Assembly (NCBI RefSeq): GCF_023499215.1
Contig: NZ_JAKHSK010000015.1
Location: 41,654-105,653 of the forward strand
DNA length: 64,000 nt
DNA from: Zunongwangia pacifica
GTDB taxonomy: Bacteria > Bacteroidota > Bacteroidia > Flavobacteriales > Flavobacteriaceae
Reading direction: 5' to 3'
Translations under genes and position numbers: made by a program
Shown: positions 15,205 through 26,200 of the stretch, one piece after another
How the letters are laid out: the number at the start of each line of letters is the position of its first letter
How positions within the stretch are numbered: the stretch's first letter is position 1
Notes under the pieces: model-generated
Databases searched by the model: none
The model's input: the letters and a program-made list of their open reading frames with translations, nothing else
Told to the model about the DNA's origin: nothing

Positions 15205-16866
15205 CTAGTGCTTTCGCATATAATAGCCGGAATCTTTTCCTTTTATCTTTGAAAACATTTCATAAGCACGATCAACCTGCTGGGTTGTAGAATGCTGAAA
15301 ATCGGCTGTATCTTTATAATTTTTCCTAATGGAATCCAGCTTTTGATGAAGCCTTTTTTGAATCTCAGAATATTTATCAACATTATAAATATTATTTTTT
15401 TCTTCAGGATCCTTCTGAATATCATACATTTCCCATTGGTCGATATTATCGTAAAAATGCATAAGCGCATAACGATCGGTCCGTATCCCGTAGTGCTTTT
15501 TGACCATGTGGAAAGCTGGGAAATCATAATAATGATAATAGAGCGCCTTCCTAAATTCTTCGTCTGAAACCTCTCCTTCCAAAAGAGGTTTTAAGGAGCG
15601 ACCCTGAAAGCTTTCAGGAACCGGGGCATTGGCATAATCGAGAAAAGTCTCGGCAAAATCAAGGTTCTGCGTCATCGCATTGATCTTGGAATTAGGTTTT
15701 ATGCGACCAGGATATTGCATTAAAAGTGGCATTCTGAAAGAGGTTTCATACATAAAACGCTTGTCAAACCAGCCATTTTCACCCAGGTAAAAACCCTGAT
15801 CAGAAGTATATACAACCAGGGTATTCTCATCCAGTCCGTTTTCATTAAGATAATCCAGGATTTTTCCCACGCCATCGTCCACCGCTTTTACAGTAGCTAA
15901 ATATTCCTGTAAAAAACGCTGACCTTTCCAGCGTGCAAGTTCTTTTCCTTTTAGATTTGCTTTGTGAAAAGCGTCGTTCTTTATCTGATAGGCGCTGTCC
16001 CACCTGGAACGCTGGGCTTCTGTCATGCGGCTGAACTCATTATGCCACGGGTCATGCGCCAGTTCTGGACTTCCTTCTTTTAAAGTCATTTTCAGGTCAT
16101 AGCCCTCATACATATCTTCATAAATAGTCATCAACTGGTCCTGAGCGGCGATCTGTGTGGAATCAAATTCTTCAAAATACGTCTTGGGTAAAGGAAATTC
16201 TGTAGAATCAAATAAATTATAGTAACGCTCGGGTGGCATCCAGTTCCTGTGGGGGGCCTTATGGTGAACCATAAGAAAGAATGGTTTACTCGAATCTTTT
16301 TGTTTTTTAATCCAATCAATACTTTTTTCAGTGATCAAATCAGTGGTATAACCCTGAACCCTAGTAGTATCCCCATTGTTGATAAAATCAGGATTATAAT
16401 AATGGCCTTGATCGTTTAAAATATCGTAGTAATTGAAGCCAGTAGGAATCGTCCCCAAATGCCATTTCCCGATAATTGCCGTATTATACCCATTTTTTCG
16501 AAGGACTTTTGGCAAAGTAACCTGGGAACCGTCGAACTGATCCCCATTCATTCGAAAACCATTTTCATTGCTAAATTTCCCGGTAAGGATGGTCGCCCGG
16601 CTAGGACCGCAGAGTGAATTGGTACAATAATTCCTTAAAAACAGCGCGCCATCCCGGGCTATCCTGTCAATATTCGGTGTTGGAGCAAGCTTACTAAGCG
16701 GATGACCATAGGCACTAATCGCCTGAAATGCATGATCATCGGCCATAATAAAAATAATATTTGGCCGTTCTGAATATTTATTATCTGTTTGCGTATCTCC
16801 TTTATTACATGAAACCATAAAGGATAAATAGCTCACTATCCCCAAACCAATAAATATCTTTTTCAT
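15205..16866 (-). CDS. Family S1 formylglycine sulfatase (lipoprotein)
   Basis: Removes sulfate esters from a glycan at the cell surface or in the periplasm. 553 aa with a lipoprotein signal (MVSC, Cys20), metal-binding aspartates in MADDH (42-45), and the sulfatase signature CGPSR (86-90), whose cysteine must be converted to formylglycine. Later conserved blocks are GKWHLG, HHKAPHRNW and YTSDQGFYLGENGWFDKR. It is the last gene of the SusC-led operon, 6 bp after the neighbouring sulfatase. S1 subfamily and regiospecificity cannot be read by eye. No sulfatase-maturating enzyme gene is present in this window. Confidence 0.93.
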   Translation of the reverse strand: MKKIFIGLGIVSYLSFMVSCNKGDTQTDNKYSERPNIIFIMADDHAFQAISAYGHPLSKLAPTPNIDRIARDGALFLRNYCTNSLCGPSRATILTGKFSNENGFRMNGDQFDGSQVTLPKVLRKNGYNTAIIGKWHLGTIPTGFNYYDILNDQGHYYNPDFINNGDTTRVQGYTTDLITEKSIDWIKKQKDSSKPFFLMVHHKAPHRNWMPPERYYNLFDSTEFPLPKTYFEEFDSTQIAAQDQLMTIYEDMYEGYDLKMTLKEGSPELAHDPWHNEFSRMTEAQRSRWDSAYQIKNDAFHKANLKGKELARWKGQRFLQEYLATVKAVDDGVGKILDYLNENGLDENTLVVYTSDQGFYLGENGWFDKRFMYETSFRMPLLMQYPGRIKPNSKINAMTQNLDFAETFLDYANAPVPESFQGRSLKPLLEGEVSDEEFRKALYYHYYDFPAFHMVKKHYGIRTDRYALMHFYDNIDQWEMYDIQKDPEEKNNIYNVDKYSEIQKRLHQKLDSIRKNYKDTADFQHSTTQQVDRAYEMFSKIKGKDSGYYMRKH

Positions 16867-16872
16867 TCTAAA

Positions 16873-18459
16873 TTAATTAGCAGGTCTTGTTTGATTAGAA
16901 TTCTTAATTTTTTCCAACTCTTTCTTCATTTCCTTTACTTTCTCTGGATATTTATTATAAAGATTTTCTGTTTGCCTCAAATCTTCCTTAAGGTTGTAAA
17001 GCTGGGCGGGTGCGGCATCAGCTTTGATTTTTCCATTTTCAATATCGCTGTTCTTCTCATTGGTGAAAGTTGTAGCCGAAGCACCTCCAAAATCGTGCAT
17101 TCCCCGATATTCTGCATTAAAACCTCCGCCGCCCTGGGCCGAAATATACATCCACTCCCCTTTTCTTAAAGCCATATTGCGCAAATCGTTTGGAGCGATC
17201 ATCATTTCATTCCGAATCTCCTTGCTGGTTTCATCCAGGAAAATAGGCATCACATTATAACTGTCTACCGCTTCTCCTTTCTTCAATTTTCTATTGAAAA
17301 GTGATGCGAAAGTGGCGACCATATCTAAATTACTGCTGATCAATTGATCTGAAACCGTATTAGCCTTCACCTTACCGGGCCACCGTATGATAAAAGGAAT
17401 CCTGTGACCTCCTTCCCAGGCATCAAATTTAAAACCGAACAAATCACCGTTCATATGGTGTCCCATTTTAAAGGCATCCTGCCCTCCACGATTTAACATT
17501 CCCCCGTTATCACTGGTCAGTACTACGATCGTATTCTCTCGTAAGCCTTCTTCATCCAGAGTATTCATAACTTCACCTACAAGCCAGTCCAGCTCGGCAA
17601 TGAAATCTCCATACCTTCCCGCGTCACTTTCACCCAGAAAACGTTTGGCGGGAGTGAACGGGTGGTGAATATTAGTGGTAGCATAATAAAGAAAAAAGGG
17701 ATCTTCTTTATGACGTTTTATAAATGCTACAGCCGAATCTTTTAGGGTTGTTCCAACCTTTTCATCGATATATAAAGAATGAGCTTTATCGGCACCGCCA
17801 ATTTTCTGGTCGCCACGATTCCATTTTTCGGGATAAGGGCGTGTATTTGCTTCCTCTCCCCAAACAAAAGGATCGTCCTCTTCAAGACCAACAACCTTAT
17901 GATCTTGCACATATACAAAAGGTGGATGGCTGTTGAGAACTGGCACCCCGAAATACGAGTCGAACCCCAGTTCTAAAGGTCCGGGTTTCAATTCTTCGTT
18001 CCAGTTTACAGGTTTTTTGGTACCAAAACCCAAATGCCACTTCCCCACAATTCCTGTGGCGTATCCCTGTTCTTTGAACAAATCGGCCAAGGTGAATTGA
18101 TTGGGATTAATCAAAAGAGAATCCCTGTCAAAAATCGCACTGGAAAGATTATTGGCACGCACCGGGTACTCGCCGGTGATCAGAGCATAACGGGACGGCG
18201 TACAAACGGCAGATGCGGTGTGAGCATCGGTAAACCTTTTTCCTTGAGAAGCTAATTTATCAATATTTGGCGTCTGCACTTTTGTAGCGCCATAAGCCCC
18301 GATATCTCCAAAGCCAAGATCATCTACATAAATAAAAACGACATTAGGCTTTTTTTTATTTGTATTTTGAGCGTTCAGGCTGGTTGCTGGCAGTAATAAA
18401 ACTGTCAGAACGGCCATTATAAAAGTGTATCTTACTTGCAACATTTTTCCTCTTTTCAT
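16873..18459 (-). CDS. Family S1 formylglycine sulfatase (secreted)
   Basis: Second sulfatase of the locus, 528 aa. A cleavable signal peptide (about residues 1-30, ending SLNA) is followed by the metal site YVDDLGFGDIG (45-54), the formylglycine motif CTPSR (86-90), GKWHLGFG, and TSDNGG before MGHHMNGDLFGFK. It differs clearly from its neighbour around the active site and in size, so the two probably attack different sulfate positions. Seven bp separates it from the GH172 gene upstream and six from the sulfatase downstream, consistent with one transcript. Confidence 0.93.
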   Translation of the reverse strand: MKRGKMLQVRYTFIMAVLTVLLLPATSLNAQNTNKKKPNVVFIYVDDLGFGDIGAYGATKVQTPNIDKLASQGKRFTDAHTASAVCTPSRYALITGEYPVRANNLSSAIFDRDSLLINPNQFTLADLFKEQGYATGIVGKWHLGFGTKKPVNWNEELKPGPLELGFDSYFGVPVLNSHPPFVYVQDHKVVGLEEDDPFVWGEEANTRPYPEKWNRGDQKIGGADKAHSLYIDEKVGTTLKDSAVAFIKRHKEDPFFLYYATTNIHHPFTPAKRFLGESDAGRYGDFIAELDWLVGEVMNTLDEEGLRENTIVVLTSDNGGMLNRGGQDAFKMGHHMNGDLFGFKFDAWEGGHRIPFIIRWPGKVKANTVSDQLISSNLDMVATFASLFNRKLKKGEAVDSYNVMPIFLDETSKEIRNEMMIAPNDLRNMALRKGEWMYISAQGGGGFNAEYRGMHDFGGASATTFTNEKNSDIENGKIKADAAPAQLYNLKEDLRQTENLYNKYPEKVKEMKKELEKIKNSNQTRPAN

Positions 18460-18465
18460 TATTTT

Positions 18466-19668
18466 TTATTTTTTCTGAAGATTTTGTGTACGTGTTTTTA
18501 CAGTTTGTAAAGCTGGCAAATCGTTCACAGGCTTGTTTAAATAGAAATAAGCCGTCGCCGAAACATCATCGCTGCGATAGAAATTTGTCCAGCCCTGGGG
18601 AATATCCTTTTTACTGAAATCGATGGCTCTTTCATTTTCTAAAAGTTTGTAAAACCGATCTTCAGCATCGATGGTGATGGGCTGCAATTCTGCTCCATTT
18701 TTCAGGAATTCCCTTACTTTATCCTGAGGTGCACCTCCAATTTGCTGTATGGTTACTTTAATACCTTCGTAGAAATATACAGGATCTGGAATGTGATACC
18801 TGTAAAAGGCAAATTTGCCATTTTCGGGATCGGCTATGGAGGAACCCTGGTAGCGTTGGGAATAAGCTCCCTGGCCGTATGCCGTACCCACATAATCTTC
18901 AGTTCCCGAGCCTACCAGGCTTGGCGCAGTGGTATCTCCGTCTAAATAAATCTTTACTTCTCCTTCGCCAAACCAGGAATCCTCATACATTTCATCTGTC
19001 ACCACACCTACATTGGTGCCCAAGAACCGGCCTTTACCCTGAACAGGCGGTAAGATCTGGAAATCTTCTCCTAATTTGGTATTCAATTCACGGTTCCAGT
19101 AAGCATGAAAATAAAGTAGTTCCTGAGTTTCATGAGTTTCTTTGGTAATATTCACGTCATAAAAAATCGCCTTCAGGTCCTTATCCGCATCATTGCTGAC
19201 GGTGATCTTTGCTCCTTCAGCAAAAGGCATGGGTATAAAACATAAAAAAGACCTGCCTTCGGGATCTGCAAAAAGTTCACTTTCAAAAGGCACACGCTGT
19301 CCAAGTCCAATTCCAAAGAAATCTCCCAGGGGAACCGAGACGGCTGCTTCTTCCCTATTATCCCAATACATATTGATTCGTAAAGACCGTAACATTTCTG
19401 GACTGCGATCATTGATCGTTAACCATATTCTTCTCACGGTGCCGCTTCCCTGCACATCTAACAATGTCACGCTGCCTCCTGCCTTGATTGGATGAAAAGG
19501 ATGGCCTTTGGCACCCTTATTTTCTAGGGCTCCGGCTCCTTTTTCGGCACCGCTGTTCTCAAAACTGGACCAGCGTGTCTTTGTATTTTCAGGAAGTTCA
19601 TATAACTCCTGTGAAACCGCATATAACGGCAGTATTAAAAGGATCAATAATCCTATAATTTTCTTCAT
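18466..19668 (-). CDS. DUF2961/GH172-family glycoside hydrolase (1 of 4)
   Basis: 400 aa from the ATG at 19668; a TTG at 19686 would overlap the upstream gene and is less likely. A signal peptide (MKKIIGLLILLILPLYAVSQ) is followed by the DUF2961 core: RRIWLTI, RINMYWDN, VSVPLGDFFGIGLG, then SWFGEGEVKIYLDGD and GSGTEDYVG. The two glutamate motifs (GEG and GTEDY, about 22 residues apart) match the acidic pair expected of GH172. Characterised members act on D-arabinofuranose or D-fructofuranose linkages. It lies directly downstream of a larger paralogue. Confidence 0.85.
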   Translation of the reverse strand: MKKIIGLLILLILPLYAVSQELYELPENTKTRWSSFENSGAEKGAGALENKGAKGHPFHPIKAGGSVTLLDVQGSGTVRRIWLTINDRSPEMLRSLRINMYWDNREEAAVSVPLGDFFGIGLGQRVPFESELFADPEGRSFLCFIPMPFAEGAKITVSNDADKDLKAIFYDVNITKETHETQELLYFHAYWNRELNTKLGEDFQILPPVQGKGRFLGTNVGVVTDEMYEDSWFGEGEVKIYLDGDTTAPSLVGSGTEDYVGTAYGQGAYSQRYQGSSIADPENGKFAFYRYHIPDPVYFYEGIKVTIQQIGGAPQDKVREFLKNGAELQPITIDAEDRFYKLLENERAIDFSKKDIPQGWTNFYRSDDVSATAYFYLNKPVNDLPALQTVKTRTQNLQKK

Positions 19669-19672
19669 GATG

Positions 19673-21736
19673 TTATTTTTTTTCAAATTCCAGATAATCC
19701 AGTTTGATGGGCTGTGGATGATCTACTACCTCGCCATTGGCTTCAATTTTCAAGTTCTGAATTCCCGCCTTGAGGTTAATCGTCCCCAGCAAAACCTTTT
19801 TGGTAGTGAGCGTATCGCGACTTTTTAAATCGAGACTGCCCAGTTTTTTCTGATTCAGAAAAAGATCAAAATTACCACCTTTATCGGTTTTCACCACATT
19901 AGCGTAAATGGTATAGTGGCCAGACTGTGGCCAGGCGAATTGGGCCTGTAGGCTGTTTTCTTTATCTTTCTGCGGAAACCATAGCAGGATCTTATGGCCG
20001 CTCACTGTATTGTACAGCTTTTCATTGGCAAAATTTTCAGTGGTTCCCCATCCTCCCGAATTTGAAACGATCTTCATATTCTCCCCTTCCACCACCCGGG
20101 TTGAATCCTTTCGGAAAACTTCAAAAGGAATTTCGTAGCCATAACGATCATTCATGGCAACTTCTTCCAAATTATCTTCTCCTCCCGGTTCCAAATACCA
20201 ATATACAATGGCGGCGTACTGGGTGGGCCACTCATTAGGAAAATATTTTTCAAGATACCCGTGAAAAGATTGCTGAAAAGGGATATTATCAATAATATGC
20301 CAGCGATTTACCGGCTGGTAACCCATATTGTCGTTATCCTGTGTCTGGCTGTGGAAAGCACGTTCAAACTCTGATGGGTCGCACCAGGCATAACCAAAAT
20401 AATCCTCGGTTCCAGTACCGAAAGTAGAAGGAAATGTTTCGCCATCTACAAAGAATTTCTCATCTCCTTCTCCCCACCAGTAATAACCCGGGCCGCCGAG
20501 AGAGCAACTGCCCCCTTTGGGATTCCAGACTAACAGGTGTGTTCCCAGAAATCGTCCTCTTCCTTCAGTTTCCAGCAAACGCCAGTCTGGCCAGCGCTCT
20601 TTTGGTAAGGGTTTTAGATCACGGTGCCACTTGGCATGAAACCTGCCGTAATTTTCGATATTGTCAGTAAGCTTTTCATGTTTGATTTCTATCTGCAGGT
20701 TAACCGGTTCCTGAAATTCGTTCTCAAAGATTAATTCTGCCCCCTTTTCAAAAGGCATATACCAGTAAGAATACATCCAGTCTTTGGTCATTCCCATGGG
20801 AAGTGTTTGATATTCATTCCAGCCGGGCGATGTACCAAAGAAATCACCCAGAGGTGACCATACCGCCGATTCTTCACTCCCATCCCATTTTATACTGATA
20901 CTGGTTTTGCGAAGCAGTTCGGGGAAATTTTTAGCAGTTTTATGCTGAATTTTTATGCGTAATTCGGCAATGGCTCCGGTTCCTTCCAGAACTACCGATT
21001 TTTTTTCAGCAGGTTTTAGGGAAACGGTTTTCGAAGTGGTTTTAAAACCCTCTTCGGCATATGGCGACTCTCCCATATTTTGCTTAAAAAAGGAATTTAC
21101 TTCAGATAAAGCTTTTTGGTGAGAATCTGCCAGTTCAGGATTGAAAACCTCCAGTTTGGTGCCCTCTGGAAAAGTGATGTAATTGAACTGATAATACTGG
21201 CCCCAACCCGGTTCTGCAACGATCTTGCAACTTTTATTATAGGTTATTGGAACGTAATTATTGAAACCTTTGGCGTTGGTTTCATAGACCAGTTCGCTAA
21301 AATCAAATGCAGGAATACTGGGTTTAAAATAGTCTATAAAAGATTCGTCTATAACCGGCTGTTCTTGGTCATCTATATAGATTTTTACTTTTCCTTTTTT
21401 GGGGCTGGCAGACCACATTCTCACAATGGCTCCCGGCCCCTGCATCTCTGCTAGCACCTCATTTTCTCCTTCTTTCCTGATATATTGCGGCCGCAAACCA
21501 TCAATATTCGCAGCCCAATCTATATAATTCCCTGCCCTGTCAATTTTACTATCCCTATCGTAGCTGGACCACATAGCACTTTTCTCTCCCTTTTTTGGTA
21601 AAACTGCTAGTGATTTCATATTCATAAGCCTGTCCACCAAATCTGTATAGGCAAGTTCTTTCTCTTGATGATGATCAACACCACAAGCTGTAAAGAAAGT
21701 GATCAATATTAAAAATTTCTGAAATTTTTGACACAT
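19673..21736 (-). CDS. DUF2961/GH172-family glycoside hydrolase with C-terminal beta-sandwich (2 of 4)
   Basis: 687 aa, the largest of the four paralogues. A lipoprotein signal (FTAC, Cys near residue 18) suggests surface attachment. The DUF2961 core shows VRMWSASPKKGKVKIYIDD, SAVWSPLGDFFG, WWGEGDEKFFVDGE and GTGTEDYFGYAW. After about residue 530 comes an extra domain of roughly 140 residues (VVEGENMKIV to LDYLEFEKK) with the look of a galactose-binding or CBM-like beta-sandwich, absent from the other three. It follows susD by 76 bp and precedes the smaller GH172 gene by 4 bp. Confidence 0.85.
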   Translation of the reverse strand: MCQKFQKFLILITFFTACGVDHHQEKELAYTDLVDRLMNMKSLAVLPKKGEKSAMWSSYDRDSKIDRAGNYIDWAANIDGLRPQYIRKEGENEVLAEMQGPGAIVRMWSASPKKGKVKIYIDDQEQPVIDESFIDYFKPSIPAFDFSELVYETNAKGFNNYVPITYNKSCKIVAEPGWGQYYQFNYITFPEGTKLEVFNPELADSHQKALSEVNSFFKQNMGESPYAEEGFKTTSKTVSLKPAEKKSVVLEGTGAIAELRIKIQHKTAKNFPELLRKTSISIKWDGSEESAVWSPLGDFFGTSPGWNEYQTLPMGMTKDWMYSYWYMPFEKGAELIFENEFQEPVNLQIEIKHEKLTDNIENYGRFHAKWHRDLKPLPKERWPDWRLLETEGRGRFLGTHLLVWNPKGGSCSLGGPGYYWWGEGDEKFFVDGETFPSTFGTGTEDYFGYAWCDPSEFERAFHSQTQDNDNMGYQPVNRWHIIDNIPFQQSFHGYLEKYFPNEWPTQYAAIVYWYLEPGGEDNLEEVAMNDRYGYEIPFEVFRKDSTRVVEGENMKIVSNSGGWGTTENFANEKLYNTVSGHKILLWFPQKDKENSLQAQFAWPQSGHYTIYANVVKTDKGGNFDLFLNQKKLGSLDLKSRDTLTTKKVLLGTINLKAGIQNLKIEANGEVVDHPQPIKLDYLEFEKK

Positions 21737-21812
21737 AATATTGGAACTGGATTATTAAACGGAAGTTATGATCTATATAATTTCTCTGATCACAACTTCC
21801 GAATTTTTCGTT

Positions 21813-23258
21813 TTAATAGCCCGGGTTTTGTTCTAAATTTGAGTTTTTGTCAATTTCAGACTGCGGTATTGGGAAAAGTACTTGAAAATCTTGTGCCGCC
21901 TTACCTCTTGCTAAAGCCTTACTAATAAAAGTGCCCTGCCTGATCAAGTCCTGTCTTCTTAGGGCTTCAGTAAAAAATTCACGCCCTCTTTCAGTAAAAA
22001 TAAAATCTCTCAATGATGTAGTCCCTGAAAAGTCACTTAGGCTTATTTGTGGAACTCCAGCTGCGATTCTTACCATATTAATTAAATCAATGGTCTCCTG
22101 ATTTGGCCCCTGTATTTCATTAAGAGCTTCTGCTCTGGTAAGTAAAATATCGGCATACCGCAATAATGGGAAATCATTTCCACTAACGTCTCCAACTCCA
22201 TTTGGATCCTCAGGATATTTAAAGCTTCTTACATCATCTTGTCCCAAAGTAACAGTTTCACCGGCCAGGTTTTGATATTCAAAAACAAATGAATTAAGTC
22301 GTTGATCTTCGTCGCTAAACATATCAATAAATTCAGAACGAGTTTTAAATTGCGCCGCAAAATTCACTTTTGGAGGAAATTGGAATTGATAGCCAGGAGG
22401 AGCAGCATGACTTAAATAAGTATTACCTGAATCTCTATTGGGATTATCGGCATAAGGAATAACAAAAATAAATTCATTATCACCCTCATTCTCTAATGCA
22501 AAGAGTTGTTCCCTGCTACCTTCAATATAAAGATCATAAACTCCGCTATTGATCACAAGTTGCGCTGTTTCTGCAGCCTGCTGCCATTGTTTATCATTTA
22601 AATAGACTTTTGCAAGAAATCCTAAGGCAGCACCGCTTGTTGCCCGACCATATTGCATTTGTGTAGTGGGCAATGAGTTTGCCGCTGTTTGAAATTCATT
22701 GATTAAAAAATTTAAGAATTCTTCTTCACCTGCTCTCTCTGGCCTGTCGGTAACAGAAGTCTCACTGTTAATTATTAATGGTGTAGGACCAAACCTGTAA
22801 TAAAGCTGGTAATAATTCAGAGCTCGTAAAAATCTTGCTTCTCCGATAATTTCCGCCTTTCTATCTTCGTTCATTTCAATTGCCGGAACCTGATCAATCA
22901 CTACATTGGCCCTATAAATTGCACTATAATTTCTGGTCCATAAAAACTGAAAATAAGGATGGCTTGCGTCAAACTCAAAATCTTCAATTGGTTGAGTTGT
23001 TGCGTTAATGGCACCTCCTCTTTCTATCAAAACATCAGTTGTCATTTCCCCAAGTGCGAGGTAATCACGCAAAAGATCTCGATATCCCTGGGAATTGGCA
23101 TATACCCCATTTAGAAGCGATTCGGCATCCTCGGCGGATGTGTAAAAATTGGAAGGCCCGAGAGAAGAAAAAGTTTCTTCTTCAAGCGCATCACTACATC
23201 CTGTTATTATAAAAAGAAGTAGAACAGGAATTAAATATTTGGATTTCATATTTTTCAT
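21813..23258 (-). CDS. susD: SusD/RagB-family glycan-binding lipoprotein
   Basis: Surface lid of the SusCD importer that captures oligosaccharides. 481 aa with a lipobox ITGC (Cys21), N-terminal TPR-like helices (SAEDAESLLNGVYA, ARFLRALNYYQLYYRFG) and the usual C-terminal SusD region (RYADILLTRAEALNEI, ERGREFFTEALRRQDLIRQG, FPIPQSEIDKNSNLEQNPGY). It starts 10 bp after susC on the same strand. Binding residues for the glycan are not predictable by eye. Confidence 0.95.
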   Translation of the reverse strand: MKNMKSKYLIPVLLLFIITGCSDALEEETFSSLGPSNFYTSAEDAESLLNGVYANSQGYRDLLRDYLALGEMTTDVLIERGGAINATTQPIEDFEFDASHPYFQFLWTRNYSAIYRANVVIDQVPAIEMNEDRKAEIIGEARFLRALNYYQLYYRFGPTPLIINSETSVTDRPERAGEEEFLNFLINEFQTAANSLPTTQMQYGRATSGAALGFLAKVYLNDKQWQQAAETAQLVINSGVYDLYIEGSREQLFALENEGDNEFIFVIPYADNPNRDSGNTYLSHAAPPGYQFQFPPKVNFAAQFKTRSEFIDMFSDEDQRLNSFVFEYQNLAGETVTLGQDDVRSFKYPEDPNGVGDVSGNDFPLLRYADILLTRAEALNEIQGPNQETIDLINMVRIAAGVPQISLSDFSGTTSLRDFIFTERGREFFTEALRRQDLIRQGTFISKALARGKAAQDFQVLFPIPQSEIDKNSNLEQNPGY

Positions 23259-23268
23259 AATATATATT

Positions 23269-26200
23269 TTAAATACCTAATTTGATTCCCATAGTAAATG
23301 TTCTGGAAACCGGGTAAGCGTTATAATCAACTTTAAGATTGGAATCTCCCAAACTACTTACTTCAGGATTATATCCACTATAGTCAGTAATCGTGAATAA
23401 ATTCTGGGCAGTAAGATAAACATAGAGGCTATTTAAACCTTTAACTGAAAGCCCAGGAAAATTATAGCCAAAATTTACATTTCTTAAGCGCACATATGAA
23501 GCATCTTCAACAACTCGATCATTCAGGGCCCTAGCCAAATTATTGCTGATAAAGGAAGGGTTTTCATTGGTAGGATTATCAGGAGTCCATCTATTCAATA
23601 CATAATCTTGTCTATTCCGTAGAAAGGAAATAGGATTTTCAGAATCTATTTTAGTGAAATTAAGTAATTCGTTACCGGTGCTTCCATTAAAAAATATGCT
23701 GAGATCAAAACCTTTATAGGTGAATGTATTGCTGAGACCAAAATTGAAATTTGGAAAAGGGTCTCCCAAAATGGTCCGATCATCTGGAGTAATTTGACCA
23801 TCATTGTTTAAATCCTGAAAACGCAAATCTCCAGGACTCGCATTTGGTTGTGCTGATTGCTCAACCTCGCTTTGATTTTGAAAAACACCGTTGGTCCGGT
23901 AACCGTAATAACTATTAATTGGAGAGCCTTCCCGAAGTATTGTAAGGTCATTAATAAAACGAATATTACCCTGTAGAATGAATGGTAACTCACCAAGACT
24001 GGTAACTTTATTTTGTAAAGTAGAAAAGTTAAGTGAGGTGGACCAGGTAAAATCACCCACCAAATTTTTAGAATCAATTAAAAATTCAAATCCACTATTC
24101 TCTGTGTCACCTACATTTTGTAATGATGTGGTAAATCCAGAAGTGGAAGGAATTGGTAGCTGCAATAATAAATCTGAAGTTTTTTTCTTAAAATAATCTA
24201 AGGAACCGGTAATACGATTTCGAAGGAAACCATAATCAAGCCCCACATTAAACTGTGCCGTAGATTCCCACTTCAAGTCAGGATTTCCAAGTTGAATTGG
24301 TGCTATTCCAACGAATTGCTGACCATTAAATGTAGCATTGCCCGCCGTACCTAAAAGAACTAAAGAATTATAATTCCCAATTGCCTGATTACCGGTAATT
24401 CCGTAACTCGTACGGAGCTTTAGGGTAGAAAAAGTGTTTAACCTATCAATAAAATCTTCTTCAGCAAGTTTCCAGCTAAGAGCAACTGATGGAAAATATC
24501 CATATTTTTCGTCCTCCCCAAACCTTGAAGAACCATCAACCCGGAAAGAAGCAGTAAGTAAATATTTGTTATTATAAGTATAATTAAGTCGCCCAAGATA
24601 AGATAATAACTGATTCTCATTCTTAAAAGATCCTACAGCATACATTTCTCTGTCGCCGGCACTAAGATTATTAGTTTCAAAGGCATCTGTAGGAAAATTT
24701 TGACTGCCTGCATTAAAACCTTTATTAACAAAATCCTGATAAGTATAACCGGCTAATATTTCAAGCTGATGTTTCTCCTGAAATGTATTTTGATAGTGAA
24801 GCGTTAATTCCAATAAATTCGAATTATTTTCGGTTGCACTAACATTTGCAGCGCCATTTGTTCTTTGTCCTCTTTTGGTAACCTTACTAATATAATTATC
24901 AAACCTGGATGTTCTACGATCACTACCTACATTAAGTTTAGCGCTTAAATTATCAACAAACTCGTATTCTACAAATGCATTTCCGAAAGTACGGTTCGTT
25001 TCAGAAACATTCGTAATTGTATTAGCCTGTGCTACTGGATTATCTAAATCTAAATTGGAACTTTCGGCGTAACTACCGTCTTCATTATAAACTCTCTGAA
25101 GAGGATCGAACTGAATAGCAGTAGCTATAACACCCGCATCAGCATTAATTCCATACACACTTCTTGGCACGCTTTCATCTGCTACAAAACTAGTACTTAA
25201 ATTAAGCCCGAAGTTAAACTTATCTGTACTATGATCTATGTTTACTCTACCAGTGGTTCTTTTCAAACCCGTGTTGATAACAATACCTTGCTGATCAAAA
25301 TGACCAAGTGAGACATAATATCCCGTATCTTCTGAACCTCCTGAAAACGAAAGTTGATGATTTTGCAGATAGGCTGTTCTTAAAATCTCGTCCTGCCAGT
25401 CAGTTCCTTCTCCAACATTTGCGAGCTGTTCTTCAGTATAAATTGGTTCAAGTCCCTGATCTGCTTGAATACCATTTATAAACGAAACATATTCATCCGC
25501 ATTTAAGAGATCCAGCGTTTTAGCAGCATTTTGTACTCCAAAATAACCATCGTAATTAATTGAAAACCTACCCGCTTTTCCTTTCTTGGTTGTGATCATC
25601 ACAACACCATTGGCGCCTCTCGAACCATAAATTGCTGTTGCTGAGGCGTCTTTCAAAATTTCTATAGAGGCAATATCACCGGGGTTGAGAGCATTTAAAG
25701 GTGCTCCAGGTAATCCGTCTATAACATATAGCGGTTCATTACCACCTGTTATCGAGTTAGATCCCCTGATCTTGATAGAAAACAAACCTCCTGGTTCAGC
25801 ATCAGCCTGTGTAATCTGTACACCAGCTGCCCTTCCCTGTATTAATTCATTGATTGAAGTTTGAGCACCTTTGTTAAAATCGTCATCATTCAATGAGGAT
25901 ATCGCACCCGTGATATCACTTTTTTTAGTAGTACCATATCCTACTACCACTACCTGATCCAGTTCATTGGTGCCTTCGGCCATGGTAAAATTGATGGTAC
26001 TCCTATTTTCTACAGGAATTTCTTGGGTTTCAAAACCAATAAAAGAAGCAACCAGAATATCTCCCGGCTCCGCTTCTATGGAATAGGCTCCATCCATATC
26101 AGTGTTGGTTCCATTACTGGTACCTTTTACTATAATTGTTACACCGGGAAGAGGCAAGCCCTGATTGTCTATAACGGTACCGGATATGGTTTCCTGATAC

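Noticed and set aside
19927..20670. Plus-strand ORFs inside the large GH172 gene
   Set aside because: Antisense shadows of a well-supported gene with signal peptide and family motifs.
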